Assembly (NCBI GenBank): GCA_014859075.1
Contig: JACUUW010000099.1
Location: 1-7,122 of the forward strand
DNA: 7,122 bases
Direction of reading: 5' to 3'
From: Desulforudis sp.
Lineage (GTDB): Bacteria; Bacillota; Desulfotomaculia; Desulfotomaculales; Desulforudaceae
Shown: positions 1 through 6,316 of the stretch, piece by piece
How positions within the stretch are numbered: the first letter of the stretch is position 1
Layout of the letters: every line of letters starts with the position of its first letter
Notes under the pieces: generated by a model
Told to the model about the DNA's origin: nothing
Database searches by the model: none
What the model saw: the letters and a program-made list of their open reading frames with translations, nothing else
Program-made: the position numbers and the translations under genes

Positions 1-689
1 CCGTATCAAGCCGCTGCGGGAGCGCCGACGTCCTGAAGCACCTTGGTGTAAATCTGGAGCTTAATCCGCAGCAGCTGGGTGCCTGCCTGGACACGGTCGG
101 CATCGCCTTTTTGTTTGCTCCCCGCCTGCACCCGGCCATGCGGCACGCGGCCGGACCGCGACGCGAGCTCGGGATCCGGACGGTATTCAATATTCTGGGG
201 CCGTTGACTAATCCGGCGGGGGCCCGGGCCCAGGTGCTGGGCGTCTACGACCCGACAGTCGCGGAGCTGATGGCCGGGGCGCTGGCCAAAATGGACGTGG
301 AGCGGGCCTTCGTCGTCCACGGCGCCGGGGGATTGGACGAAGTCTCCCTGGCCGGACCCTCCCAAGTTTGGGAGGTGCGTCCGGGCGTCGTTCAGGCCGG
401 CATGCTGGACCCGGCGGACTTGGGGTTTGAGCGGGCCGGGGTGGAAGCTCTGGCCGGGGGCTCCCCAGAAGAAAATGCCGGCTTGACCCTGAAGATCTTG
501 AACGGTGACCGCGGCCCGCGCCGCGACGCCGTATTGCTCAATGCTAGTCTGGCTCTGCTGGCGGCGGGGCAGGCTGAGAGCATGACCGAGGCGGTACAAC
601 TGGCCGCCGAAGTACTGGATTCGGGTGCCGCCCTGCGTAAACTGGAAGAGCTGATTGATTTTACCCGGCGGTGTGAACGTGCTGAATAA
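1..689 (+). CDS. trpD: anthranilate phosphoribosyltransferase, C-terminal part (5' end outside window)
   Basis: TrpD transfers the phosphoribosyl group of PRPP to anthranilate, the second committed step of tryptophan synthesis, in the cytoplasm. The frame is open from the left edge (first full codon at position 3) to TAA at 687-689, giving 228 residues; family members are about 340, so roughly the first 110, including the glycine-rich PRPP loop, are missing. Visible family signatures are VSSRCGSADVL at the very start, FLFAPRLHPAMRH, the barrel-side motif TVFNILGPLTNPAGAR, and GAGGLDEVSLAGPS with the conserved Asp-Glu pair that binds Mg-PRPP. The C-terminal helices look complete (LEELIDFTRRCERAE), so the stop is probably native. 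The 3' end overlaps the start of trpC. Anthranilate synthase genes would be expected just upstream, but that is inference. The similar thymidine/pyrimidine phosphorylase family is excluded by the NILGPLTNPA and GLDEVS motifs together with the trp context. Confidence 0.97.
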   Translation, partial: VSSRCGSADVLKHLGVNLELNPQQLGACLDTVGIAFLFAPRLHPAMRHAAGPRRELGIRTVFNILGPLTNPAGARAQVLGVYDPTVAELMAGALAKMDVERAFVVHGAGGLDEVSLAGPSQVWEVRPGVVQAGMLDPADLGFERAGVEALAGGSPEENAGLTLKILNGDRGPRRDAVLLNASLALLAAGQAESMTEAVQLAAEVLDSGAALRKLEELIDFTRRCERAE

Positions 690-1455
690 GATAGTCGCCT
701 CCAAGCTGGAGGAAGTCCAAACTAATCGCCGGATCCGGTCTCTGGAGGCCGTGAAACGAGCCGCGGAGGCGGGGCCGGAGACACGGAGCTTGAAACGGGC
801 CTTGGTCGAAAAGCCCGGGGTCTCCCTGATCGCGGAATTGAAACGGCAGTCGCCTTCCGCCGGATTGATCCGGAGCGACTTTGATCCGGTGTTGATTGCG
901 GGGGTTTACGAAAGAGCCGGCGCGGCCGCCATTTCGGTGCTTACTGATCATCAATATTTCGGGGGCCGTCCCGAGTACCTGAACCAGGTCCGCCGGGCCG
1001 TGGGCCTACCGCTCCTGCGCAAGGACTTTATCGTTTCCGATTATCAGGTCTACGAATCACGGGCCCTGGGGGCGGACGCCATTCTGTTGATCGCCGCCGT
1101 ACTCGACGACTCCCGGCTCCGGGAGTATCAGGAGCTAGCCGACGCATTGGGGATGGAGTGTTTGGTGGAGGTCCACGATCTTCCGGAACTGGAGCGCACC
1201 GTCGCTTCCGGGGCGACCCTGATCGGGATTAACAACCGTAATCTACGCATCTTTAAAACCGACCTGGCCACCAGCAGGGAGTTGGCCGCCCAGCTCCCCC
1301 CGGAGGCGCTAAAGGTCAGTGAGAGCGGCATCCGGAACCGGGGTGACGTGCTGGAGCTTGAGTCCTATGGCTTCGACGCCGTCCTGGTGGGTGAAACGCT
1401 GATGCGCGCCCCGGATATCGCCGCCCAGGTCCGCGAACTGCTGGGGCAGGCTTAG
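679..1455 (+). CDS. trpC: indole-3-glycerol-phosphate synthase
   Basis: TrpC closes the indole ring, converting carboxyphenylaminodeoxyribulose phosphate to indole-3-glycerol phosphate with loss of CO2 and water. It is a single-domain TIM barrel of 258 residues from GTG 679, normal for a TrpC not fused to TrpF. The known active-site set is present: E53 and K55 in IAELKRQSPSAG, K115 in LLRKDF, E164 in CLVEVHD, N185 in IGINNRNL, and E215-S216 in KVSESGI. These fall at a constant +5 from the Sulfolobus solfataricus numbering I recall (E51, K53, K110, E159, N180, E210, S211). The start is uncertain. GTG 679 gives the family-like N-terminus MLNKIVASK and has GGCGG at 667-671 with a 7-nt spacer; in-frame GTG 673 and TTG 655 are alternatives, the latter behind GGAAGAG at 644-650. 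It overlaps trpD by 11 nt (35 nt if TTG 655 is used), which suggests translational coupling. Confidence 0.97.
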   Translation: MLNKIVASKLEEVQTNRRIRSLEAVKRAAEAGPETRSLKRALVEKPGVSLIAELKRQSPSAGLIRSDFDPVLIAGVYERAGAAAISVLTDHQYFGGRPEYLNQVRRAVGLPLLRKDFIVSDYQVYESRALGADAILLIAAVLDDSRLREYQELADALGMECLVEVHDLPELERTVASGATLIGINNRNLRIFKTDLATSRELAAQLPPEALKVSESGIRNRGDVLELESYGFDAVLVGETLMRAPDIAAQVRELLGQA

Positions 1456-1474
1456 CATGGGCGGAAAACAGGTT

Positions 1475-1482
1475 AGGAGAGG
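1475..1482 (+). promoter_or_regulatory. ribosome binding site that fixes the trpF start
   Basis: AGGAGAGG lies with its AGGAG core 7 nt before ATG 1487. It favours that ATG over the in-frame upstream ATG at 1457, which has no good Shine-Dalgarno sequence and would add ten residues (MGGKQVRRGL) not typical of TrpF. Confidence 0.75.
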
Positions 1483-1486
1483 ACTT

Positions 1487-2098
1487 ATGACTCTTGTGAA
1501 AATCTGCGGGATTCAGGACGCTGATTCTGCCCACGTTGCGGCTGAGGCGGGAGCCGATCTCCTCGGCTTCGTGTTTGCGCCGGGACGGCGGCGGATCGCC
1601 CCGGAGACGGCCCGCAGTATTGTTCAATCCCTAGCATCGCCCGTACAGACCGTTGGCGTATTTGTCGACGAGGACCCGGCCGAGGTGCAACGGATCGCCG
1701 ACTACTGCGGTCTGAGTGCCGTACAGCTGCACGGCCGGGAAAGTCCGGCATACTGCCGGCGTTTCACCGTCCCGGTCATTAAGGCGCTGCGGGTGGGGAG
1801 CACCCCCGGCGAACTTGACCGCGCGGTCGAATACCCCGTTTGGGCCTTGCTGGTGGATACGCTGGTTCCGGGACAGGCGGGGGGTACGGGCCGTACTTTT
1901 GACTGGAATCTCCTCACGGCCAGAACGTTTTCCCGGCCGCTGGTCCTGGCCGGCGGGCTCAACAGCGCTAATGTCCAGGAAGCAATCACCACCGTCAGGC
2001 CCTACGCGGTCGACGTTTCCAGCGGCGTGGAAACGGCAGGCCGCAAAGATCCGGTCAAGATCAGAGATTTCATCAAGTTGGCAAAGGAGGCGCTTTGA
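1487..2098 (+). CDS. trpF: phosphoribosylanthranilate isomerase
   Basis: TrpF performs the Amadori rearrangement of N-(5'-phosphoribosyl)anthranilate to the ribulose compound that TrpC uses. The 203-residue product is the usual size for a free-standing TIM-barrel TrpF. It opens with MTLVKICGI, where C7 is the catalytic general base; the general acid is D124 in LLVDT. The substrate- and phosphate-binding stretches GGTGRTFDW (132-140), LAGGLN (154-159) and DVSSGVE (176-182) are all present. The start is ATG 1487, chosen from the SD sequence and the canonical N-terminus; ATG 1457 is the only longer option. It lies 31 nt after trpC, the widest gap within the trp block. Its stop TGA (2096-2098) shares one base with the ATG of trpB, and the trpB ribosome binding site lies inside the last trpF codons, so the two are probably translationally coupled. 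Confidence 0.97.
   Translation: MTLVKICGIQDADSAHVAAEAGADLLGFVFAPGRRRIAPETARSIVQSLASPVQTVGVFVDEDPAEVQRIADYCGLSAVQLHGRESPAYCRRFTVPVIKALRVGSTPGELDRAVEYPVWALLVDTLVPGQAGGTGRTFDWNLLTARTFSRPLVLAGGLNSANVQEAITTVRPYAVDVSSGVETAGRKDPVKIRDFIKLAKEAL
2083..2090 (+). promoter_or_regulatory. strong ribosome binding site for trpB, inside trpF
   Basis: AAAGGAGG, a near-perfect anti-16S match, lies 7 nt before ATG 2098. It selects that ATG over the adjacent in-frame TTG at 2095 and sits within the final codons of trpF, so ribosomes finishing trpF are delivered to the trpB start. Confidence 0.75.
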
Positions 2099-3279
2099 TG
2101 TTACCGGACGAGCGAGGTTACTTCGGAGCTTTCGGGGGGCGCTACGTCCCCGAAACCTTGATGTCCGCCCTGGACGAGCTTGGGGAGGCTTATCTTCACG
2201 CCCGGAAAGACCGGGGCTTTCAAGAGGAGGTTGAGTATTACCTCCAGCACTACGTCGGCCGGCCCAGTCCCCTGTATTTTGCGGCCAATCTGACCCGGCA
2301 TGCCGGCGGGGCCAAGATCTACCTGAAAAGAGAGGACCTGAACCACAGCGGCGCCCACAAGATCAATAACACCGTGGGACAGGCGCTCCTGGCCCGGAGA
2401 ATGGGCAAGCGCCGGATCATTGCGGAAACGGGCGCCGGGCAGCACGGCGTGGCCACCGCCACCGCCGCCGCCCTCTTTGGTTTTTCGTGTGCCGTCTACA
2501 TGGGTGCTGAGGATATTCGCCGCCAGGCGCCGAACGTTTCCCGGATGCATCTCTTGGGAGCCGAGGTGATCGCGGTGGAGGCCGGCAGTAGAACACTCAA
2601 GGATGCCATGAACGAGGCCATTCGCGACTGGGTGACCAATGTGGAAAACACCTATTACCTGATCGGTTCCGTGGCTGGACCACATCCTTATCCGATGCTG
2701 GTCCGCGATTTCCAGGCGGTCATCGGGCGGGAAGCCCGGCGCCAGATTCTGGAAATCAACGGCAATCTTCCGGATTACGTGGTGGCCTGTGTCGGCGGGG
2801 GCAGTAACGCTATGGGTATTTTCTCGGGCTTTCTGGCCGATCGTGAGGTTCGAATGGTGGGCGTGGAAGCCGGCGGTCACGGCCTGGAGACCGGAAAGCA
2901 CGCCGCCACCCTCTCCCGGGGCCGGCCGGGGGTGCTGCATGGCTCACTGAGCTATCTGCTTCAGGACGAACACGGTCAGATTGCGCCGGTACACTCCATT
3001 TCGGCCGGTCTTGATTATCCGGGGGTTGGTCCCGAACTCAGTTACCTCCGGGATTCGGGTCGGGTGGTGTTCACTACGGCCAAGGATAACGAGGCTTTGG
3101 ACGCCTTCCAACTGCTCTGCCGGACCGAGGGCATTATCCCGGCGCTGGAGAGTGCGCACGCGGTGGCGGAAGCCGTGCGCCTGGCCGGGACGCTGCCCTC
3201 GACCGCCACCGTGGTGGTTAATCTGTCGGGCCGGGGCGATAAGGACTTGGAGACGGTCATTCAGGAGGTGGGACAGTGA
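2098..3279 (+). CDS. trpB: tryptophan synthase beta subunit
   Basis: TrpB condenses indole, channelled from TrpA, with L-serine to give tryptophan, using pyridoxal phosphate (PLP) in the alpha2-beta2 complex. The 393-residue product has the normal length and the conserved beginning GYFGAFGGRYVPETLM. The PLP-binding lysine is K88 in GAHKINNTVGQA. The catalytic glutamate is E110 in AETGAGQHG. The cofactor phosphate loop is GGGSNA (233-238), and the C-terminal PLP contact is SGRGDKD (377-383). GPHPYPMLVRDFQAVIG and TEGIIPALESAHA are further hallmarks. These features place it in the TrpB1 class that pairs with TrpA, not the stand-alone TrpB2 class. ATG 2098 overlaps the trpF stop by one base. Its own stop overlaps the trpA start in a GTGA arrangement, which suits equal production of the two subunits. 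A short GCC-rich run at 2451-2472 encodes part of an Ala/Thr stretch and is otherwise unremarkable. Confidence 0.98.
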   Translation: MLPDERGYFGAFGGRYVPETLMSALDELGEAYLHARKDRGFQEEVEYYLQHYVGRPSPLYFAANLTRHAGGAKIYLKREDLNHSGAHKINNTVGQALLARRMGKRRIIAETGAGQHGVATATAAALFGFSCAVYMGAEDIRRQAPNVSRMHLLGAEVIAVEAGSRTLKDAMNEAIRDWVTNVENTYYLIGSVAGPHPYPMLVRDFQAVIGREARRQILEINGNLPDYVVACVGGGSNAMGIFSGFLADREVRMVGVEAGGHGLETGKHAATLSRGRPGVLHGSLSYLLQDEHGQIAPVHSISAGLDYPGVGPELSYLRDSGRVVFTTAKDNEALDAFQLLCRTEGIIPALESAHAVAEAVRLAGTLPSTATVVVNLSGRGDKDLETVIQEVGQ

Positions 3280-4079
3280 GTGACAATCGCATTACCCGGG
3301 TTTTTGCGGAACTGAACGCCCGGGGTGAAAAGGCTTTGATTCCCTTTGTCACCGCCGGATATCCGGATCTGGAAACGACCGCCGAGTTGGTTTTGGGGAT
3401 GGCCCGGGCCGGCGCCGACGTGATCGAACTGGGCGTGCCGTTCTCCGATCCGCTGGCTGACGGTCCGACCATCCAGCGCGCTTCACAGGCGGCCCTATCC
3501 GGGGGTATCAACCTGAGGCAAATTGTGGCGTTGGTGGCGCGCCTCCGGGAACAGACCGCGGTGCCCCTGGTACTGATGAGCTATTTCAACCCGATCCTGA
3601 GTTACGGATTGGAAGCCTTCGTCTCCGAGGCCTCACGGGCCGGGGTTGACGGTTTGATCGTGCCGGACCTGCCGGTGGAAGAAGCCGACCCGCTCCTGGA
3701 ACTGGGCGATGCCCGGGGTTTGGCTCTGATTCCCTTGGTCGCCCCGACCTCCACTCCGGAACGCATCACCCGTATCGCCGCTAAAGCCAGGGGCTTTGTC
3801 TATTGTGTTTCTCTGACCGGTGTAACGGGACGGCACGGTGGCTTCTCGAAAAAGTTAGCCGAAGTAATCGGTAACGTCCGGGCGCAGACCGGGTTGCCCC
3901 TGGCCATCGGTTTCGGAATTGCCGAACCCGGGCAAGTCCGGGAGCTGGCCCCTTATGCTGACGCCCTGATCGTGGGTAGCGCCATCGTAAACCGCATCAG
4001 CGCCGCAGGCGAAAACGGGGCGGTAAAGGCCGTACAAAATCTGGTAACGGAGCTTAAACAAGCGTTAGTAAAAAAATAG
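3276..4079 (+). CDS. trpA: tryptophan synthase alpha subunit
   Basis: TrpA cleaves indole-3-glycerol phosphate to indole and glyceraldehyde-3-phosphate and passes indole through the tunnel to TrpB. The 267-residue TIM barrel has the family length. The catalytic residues are E51 in VIELGVPFSDP and D62 in PLADGPTIQ, corresponding to E49 and D60 of the Salmonella enzyme. Also visible are YFNPI (103-107), the alpha-beta interface segment PDLPVEE (130-136), the mobile loop TGVTGRHGG (181-189), and the phosphate-binding motifs GFGI (212-215) and GSAIV (234-238). The start is GTG 3276, overlapping the trpB TGA by four bases, with AGGAGG at 3263-3268 and a 7-nt spacer. The lysine-rich C-terminus (KQALVKK, TAG at 4077-4079) ends the trp block. 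A 106-nt gap follows before hisC, so this is the last tightly coupled gene of the first half of the window. Confidence 0.98.
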   Translation: MSDNRITRVFAELNARGEKALIPFVTAGYPDLETTAELVLGMARAGADVIELGVPFSDPLADGPTIQRASQAALSGGINLRQIVALVARLREQTAVPLVLMSYFNPILSYGLEAFVSEASRAGVDGLIVPDLPVEEADPLLELGDARGLALIPLVAPTSTPERITRIAAKARGFVYCVSLTGVTGRHGGFSKKLAEVIGNVRAQTGLPLAIGFGIAEPGQVRELAPYADALIVGSAIVNRISAAGENGAVKAVQNLVTELKQALVKK

Positions 4080-4139
4080 GTTGCGCAAGCTGATCAGGCC
4101 GTGGTAACATTTTAAAAACTAGCTTAAAGGTGGCAGAAA

Positions 4140-4156
4140 GCCGGACATCGTCCGGC
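4140..4156 (+). other. perfect 7-bp inverted repeat (GCCGGAC-ATC-GTCCGGC) in the trpA-hisC gap
   Basis: GCCGGAC (4140-4146) and its exact reverse complement GTCCGGC (4150-4156) flank a 3-nt ATC loop. The stem is GC-rich and should fold in RNA. Only a TTTT (4163-4166) follows, after six intervening bases, so it is a poor intrinsic terminator. The right arm can also pair with 4188-4194 at the hisC start, including one G-U pair. The role is unknown: it could be an mRNA stabiliser, a DNA operator, a translation-control element, or chance in CCGG-rich DNA. Confidence 0.5.
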
Positions 4157-4172
4157 AAGTGGTTTTAGGTCG

Positions 4173-4178
4173 AGGAGG
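4173..4178 (+). promoter_or_regulatory. ribosome binding site supporting the TTG start of hisC
   Basis: AGGAGG lies 7 nt before TTG 4186. No in-frame ATG or GTG lies near this position, and conserved HisC sequence begins within about 20 codons after it, so this site is the main reason for accepting a TTG start. Confidence 0.75.
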
Positions 4179-4185
4179 AAGCTGA

Positions 4186-5277
4186 TTGTCGGACCTGGCG
4201 CGTAAGAATATTTTGGAGCTGGCCGTCTACCGGCCGGGCAAGCCGATTGAGGAAGTCCAAAGGGAGCTGGGCCTTAAAGAGGTCGTGAAATTGGCTTCCA
4301 ACGAAAACGCCCTCGGTCCTTCGCCCTTTGCAATTAAAGCCTTGAGCGGGGCGCTTTCCGGAGTGCATTATTACCCCGATGGTAACAGTTATCGTCTCCG
4401 GCGGGCGTTGGCCGAGTTCTATGGCCTTGATCCCGCTCAGCTTCACCTGGGCAACGGTTCCAACGAGATCGTCCAGCAGCTTTCGCTGGCTTTTCTGGAG
4501 CCCGGCGATGAGGCGCTGATGCCGGTCCCCAGTTTCCCGCGTTACCAGCCGCTGGCCCGGATGATGAATGCCGTGCCCCGCGAAATCCCGCTAATCAGCT
4601 ATACGCTTGACCTACAGGGGATGGCCGCCAATTTGAACCGGCGGACCAAGCTGGTTTATATTTGCAACCCCAACAACCCGACCGGCACCATTGTCCACCG
4701 GGACGAGTTGGAGCGGTTTTTGGAGGTCGTACCCGCGCACTGTCTGGTCATTCTGGATGAGGCCTATTTTGAATACGTTGCGGACGAAGATTACCCGGAT
4801 GGACTGGATTATCTCCGGCTCCATCCTAATGTGGTGGTCTTACGCACATTTTCCAAGATGTATGGACTGGCCGGACTGCGGATCGGTTACGCTGTCGCCC
4901 GGCCGGAAATCGTGGCCTGTCTGGAGCGGGTGCGGGAACCGTTTAACGTTAACCTATTGGCCCAGGAGGCGGCCTTGGCCGCCCTTAGTGACCGGGAACA
5001 CGTCCGGAAGTTGCAGACCCTGAACCGGGACGAGAAGGAATACTTATACCGGGAATTCTCCCGGCTGGGCCTGGAATACGTTCCGACCGAGGCCAACTTT
5101 ATCCTTTTTGATGCCGAACGGGACGAGCAGGCGGTCTTTCAGGGCCTGCTGCGCCGGGGCGTGATTATCAGGGGTGGCTTCGACTACCGGACCCACCTGC
5201 GGGTCACGCTCGGCACCCGGCATCAGAACCAAATATTTATTGAAGCCTTGGAAAGAGTACTGAGGGAGGATAATTGA
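4186..5277 (+). CDS. hisC: histidinol-phosphate / aromatic amino acid aminotransferase
   Basis: This is a PLP-dependent class I/II aminotransferase of the HisC family. Such enzymes convert imidazole-acetol phosphate plus glutamate to histidinol phosphate, and several also transaminate prephenate, phenylpyruvate or hydroxyphenylpyruvate. The 363 residues are full family length. Seen in order: PGKPIEEVQRELGL (17-30), KLASNENALGPSP (35-47, with Ala where Pro is usual), GNGSNE (89-94), NPNNPTGT (161-168), LDEAYFEYV (190-198, D191 contacts the PLP ring nitrogen), TFSKMYGLAGLRIGY (221-235, K224 the Schiff-base lysine and R232 the phosphate-binding arginine), EPFNVN (251-256), and LRVTLGT (338-344, R339 the likely carboxylate-binding arginine). 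The start is TTG behind AGGAGG. No other histidine gene is in the window; its neighbours are trpA and aroF-tyrA, so a main role in Tyr/Phe synthesis, possibly shared with histidine, is inferred as for the Bacillus supraoperon hisC. Confidence 0.93.
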   Translation: MSDLARKNILELAVYRPGKPIEEVQRELGLKEVVKLASNENALGPSPFAIKALSGALSGVHYYPDGNSYRLRRALAEFYGLDPAQLHLGNGSNEIVQQLSLAFLEPGDEALMPVPSFPRYQPLARMMNAVPREIPLISYTLDLQGMAANLNRRTKLVYICNPNNPTGTIVHRDELERFLEVVPAHCLVILDEAYFEYVADEDYPDGLDYLRLHPNVVVLRTFSKMYGLAGLRIGYAVARPEIVACLERVREPFNVNLLAQEAALAALSDREHVRKLQTLNRDEKEYLYREFSRLGLEYVPTEANFILFDAERDEQAVFQGLLRRGVIIRGGFDYRTHLRVTLGTRHQNQIFIEALERVLREDN

Positions 5278-5280
5278 AGA

Positions 5281-6294
5281 ATGGTCATCGTGATGAGTCA
5301 CAAGGCGACCGACGAACAAATCGAGGCGGTCATGAAGCGACTGAAAGAGAAGGGTTTCCGGATCAACCTTTCTCGCGGCGTGGAGCGTACCGTGATCGGG
5401 GCGATCGGTGATGAAACCATGCTGGGCGATGCCGGGATTGAGCTGTTACCGGGGGTTGATAAGGTCATCCCGATCCTGCGACCCTATAAACTGGCCAGCC
5501 GGATAATGAAGGAAGAGGGCACGGTGATCAGGATCGGTGACGTCGAAATCGGTGGCGGCACCGTGCAGGTCATGGCCGGTCCCTGTGCCGTGGAGAGTAA
5601 GGAACAGCTCTTTGAGGCGGCCGAAAAGGTTAAGCAGGCCGGGGCCCGGATCCTGCGCGGGGGCGCTTACAAGCCCCGGACCTCCCCGTACTCCTTTCAG
5701 GGTATGGCGGAGAAGGGCTTGCAACTCCTGGCTGAAACCCGGGAGAAATATGGGTTGCTGATTGTAACCGAAGTGATGGATCCCCGGTCGCTGCCCCTGG
5801 TAGTGGAGTACGCGGACATTGTGCAGATCGGAACCCGCAATATGCAAAACTTCTGGCTGTTGCGTGAAGTGGGTCAGTGTAACAAACCAGTACTTTTGAA
5901 GCGCGGGCTGTCGGCGACCATTGAGGAATGGCTGATGGCCGCCGAATACATTTTAAGCGAGGGTAACCCCAATGTAATCCTCTGTGAACGGGGCGTGCGC
6001 ACCTTCGAATCCTATACCCGCAATACGCTGGACCTGTCGGCCGTACCGGTCATTAAACATCTTTCTCATTTACCGATTATCGTCGATCCGAGCCATGCCC
6101 TAGGCAAGTATGAACTCGTTCCATCGATGGCCGTAGCGGCGGTGGCGGCCGGCGCCGACGGGCTGTTGATCGAGGTACATCCCAACCCGCAGGAGGCCCT
6201 CTGCGACGGCGCACAGTCCCTGACGCCGAAGAAATTCGGGAAAGTCATGGTCCAAGTCGGGGAGGTCGCCCGGGCGATCGGCAAGAAGGTTTAG
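5281..6294 (+). CDS. aroF: 3-deoxy-7-phosphoheptulonate (DAHP) synthase, type I-beta with N-terminal ferredoxin-like domain
   Basis: DAHP synthase condenses phosphoenolpyruvate with erythrose-4-phosphate, the first reaction of the shikimate pathway. The 337-residue product has two parts. Residues 1 to about 70 form a ferredoxin-like domain (MVIVMSHKATDEQIEAVMK, then SRGVERTVIGAIGD), followed by the catalytic TIM barrel. The metal ligands C102 (AGPCAVES), H272 (DPSH), E298 (IEVH) and D309 (CDG) and the substrate lysine K131 (RGGAYKPRTSPYSFQG) fall at the same residue numbers as I recall for the Thermotoga maritima enzyme. LLKRG (205-209) and CERG (235-238) add substrate-binding residues. In that enzyme the N-terminal domain mediates feedback inhibition by tyrosine, and less so phenylalanine, so the same control is likely here. 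There is no chorismate mutase fusion of the Bacillus type. ATG 5281 lies 3 nt after the hisC stop, with AGGGAGGA at 5263-5270. KDO8P synthase is excluded by the domain layout and context. Confidence 0.96.
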   Translation: MVIVMSHKATDEQIEAVMKRLKEKGFRINLSRGVERTVIGAIGDETMLGDAGIELLPGVDKVIPILRPYKLASRIMKEEGTVIRIGDVEIGGGTVQVMAGPCAVESKEQLFEAAEKVKQAGARILRGGAYKPRTSPYSFQGMAEKGLQLLAETREKYGLLIVTEVMDPRSLPLVVEYADIVQIGTRNMQNFWLLREVGQCNKPVLLKRGLSATIEEWLMAAEYILSEGNPNVILCERGVRTFESYTRNTLDLSAVPVIKHLSHLPIIVDPSHALGKYELVPSMAVAAVAAGADGLLIEVHPNPQEALCDGAQSLTPKKFGKVMVQVGEVARAIGKKV

Positions 6295-6302
6295 CCAGTG
6301 GC

Positions 6303-6308
6303 AAGGAG
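6303..6308 (+). promoter_or_regulatory. ribosome binding site supporting the GTG start of tyrA
   Basis: AAGGAG lies 8 nt before GTG 6317 within the 22-nt aroF-tyrA spacer. The GTG at 6298 is out of frame, and the Rossmann strand begins almost immediately after GTG 6317, so this start is well supported. Confidence 0.75.
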
Positions 6309-6316
6309 AGGCGTTC

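Noticed and set aside
6..704. Long minus-strand open frame (232 codons) opposite trpD
   Set aside because: It lies wholly opposite clear trpD coding sequence, its low-complexity Gly/Arg/Gln-rich product resembles no family I recognise, and long antisense frames are expected in GC-rich DNA.
1716..2234. Plus-strand 172-codon frame across the trpF-trpB junction
   Set aside because: It is out of frame with both genes, which have complete motifs and good start signals; its Arg/Pro/Ser-rich composition is typical of shifted GC-rich codons.
2451..2472. GCC/ACC triplet run in trpB
   Set aside because: It encodes the normal Ala/Thr-rich segment after AETGAGQHG in TrpB and is too short and imperfect to call a repeat element.
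2101..2940. Long minus-strand open frame (279 codons) opposite trpB
   Set aside because: It is a shadow of trpB; its poly-glycine run is just the reverse of the GCC-rich Ala/Thr codons at 2451-2472.
4081..4110. Sigma-A-like promoter: TTGCGC (4081-4086), 18-nt spacer, TAACAT (4105-4110), upstream of hisC
   Set aside because: The -35 matches only three of six and the -10 four of six consensus bases; similar matches arise by chance. It remains a weak candidate for an internal promoter.
4128..4135. AGGTGGCA resembling part of the T-box antiterminator sequence
   Set aside because: The rest of the conserved T-box core (ACCGCG) is missing, there is no room for a stem I in the gap, and no proper terminator follows.
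4140..4170. Intrinsic terminator after trpA
   Set aside because: The stem is good, but only four T follow and they are six bases away from it, so termination is unlikely to be efficient.
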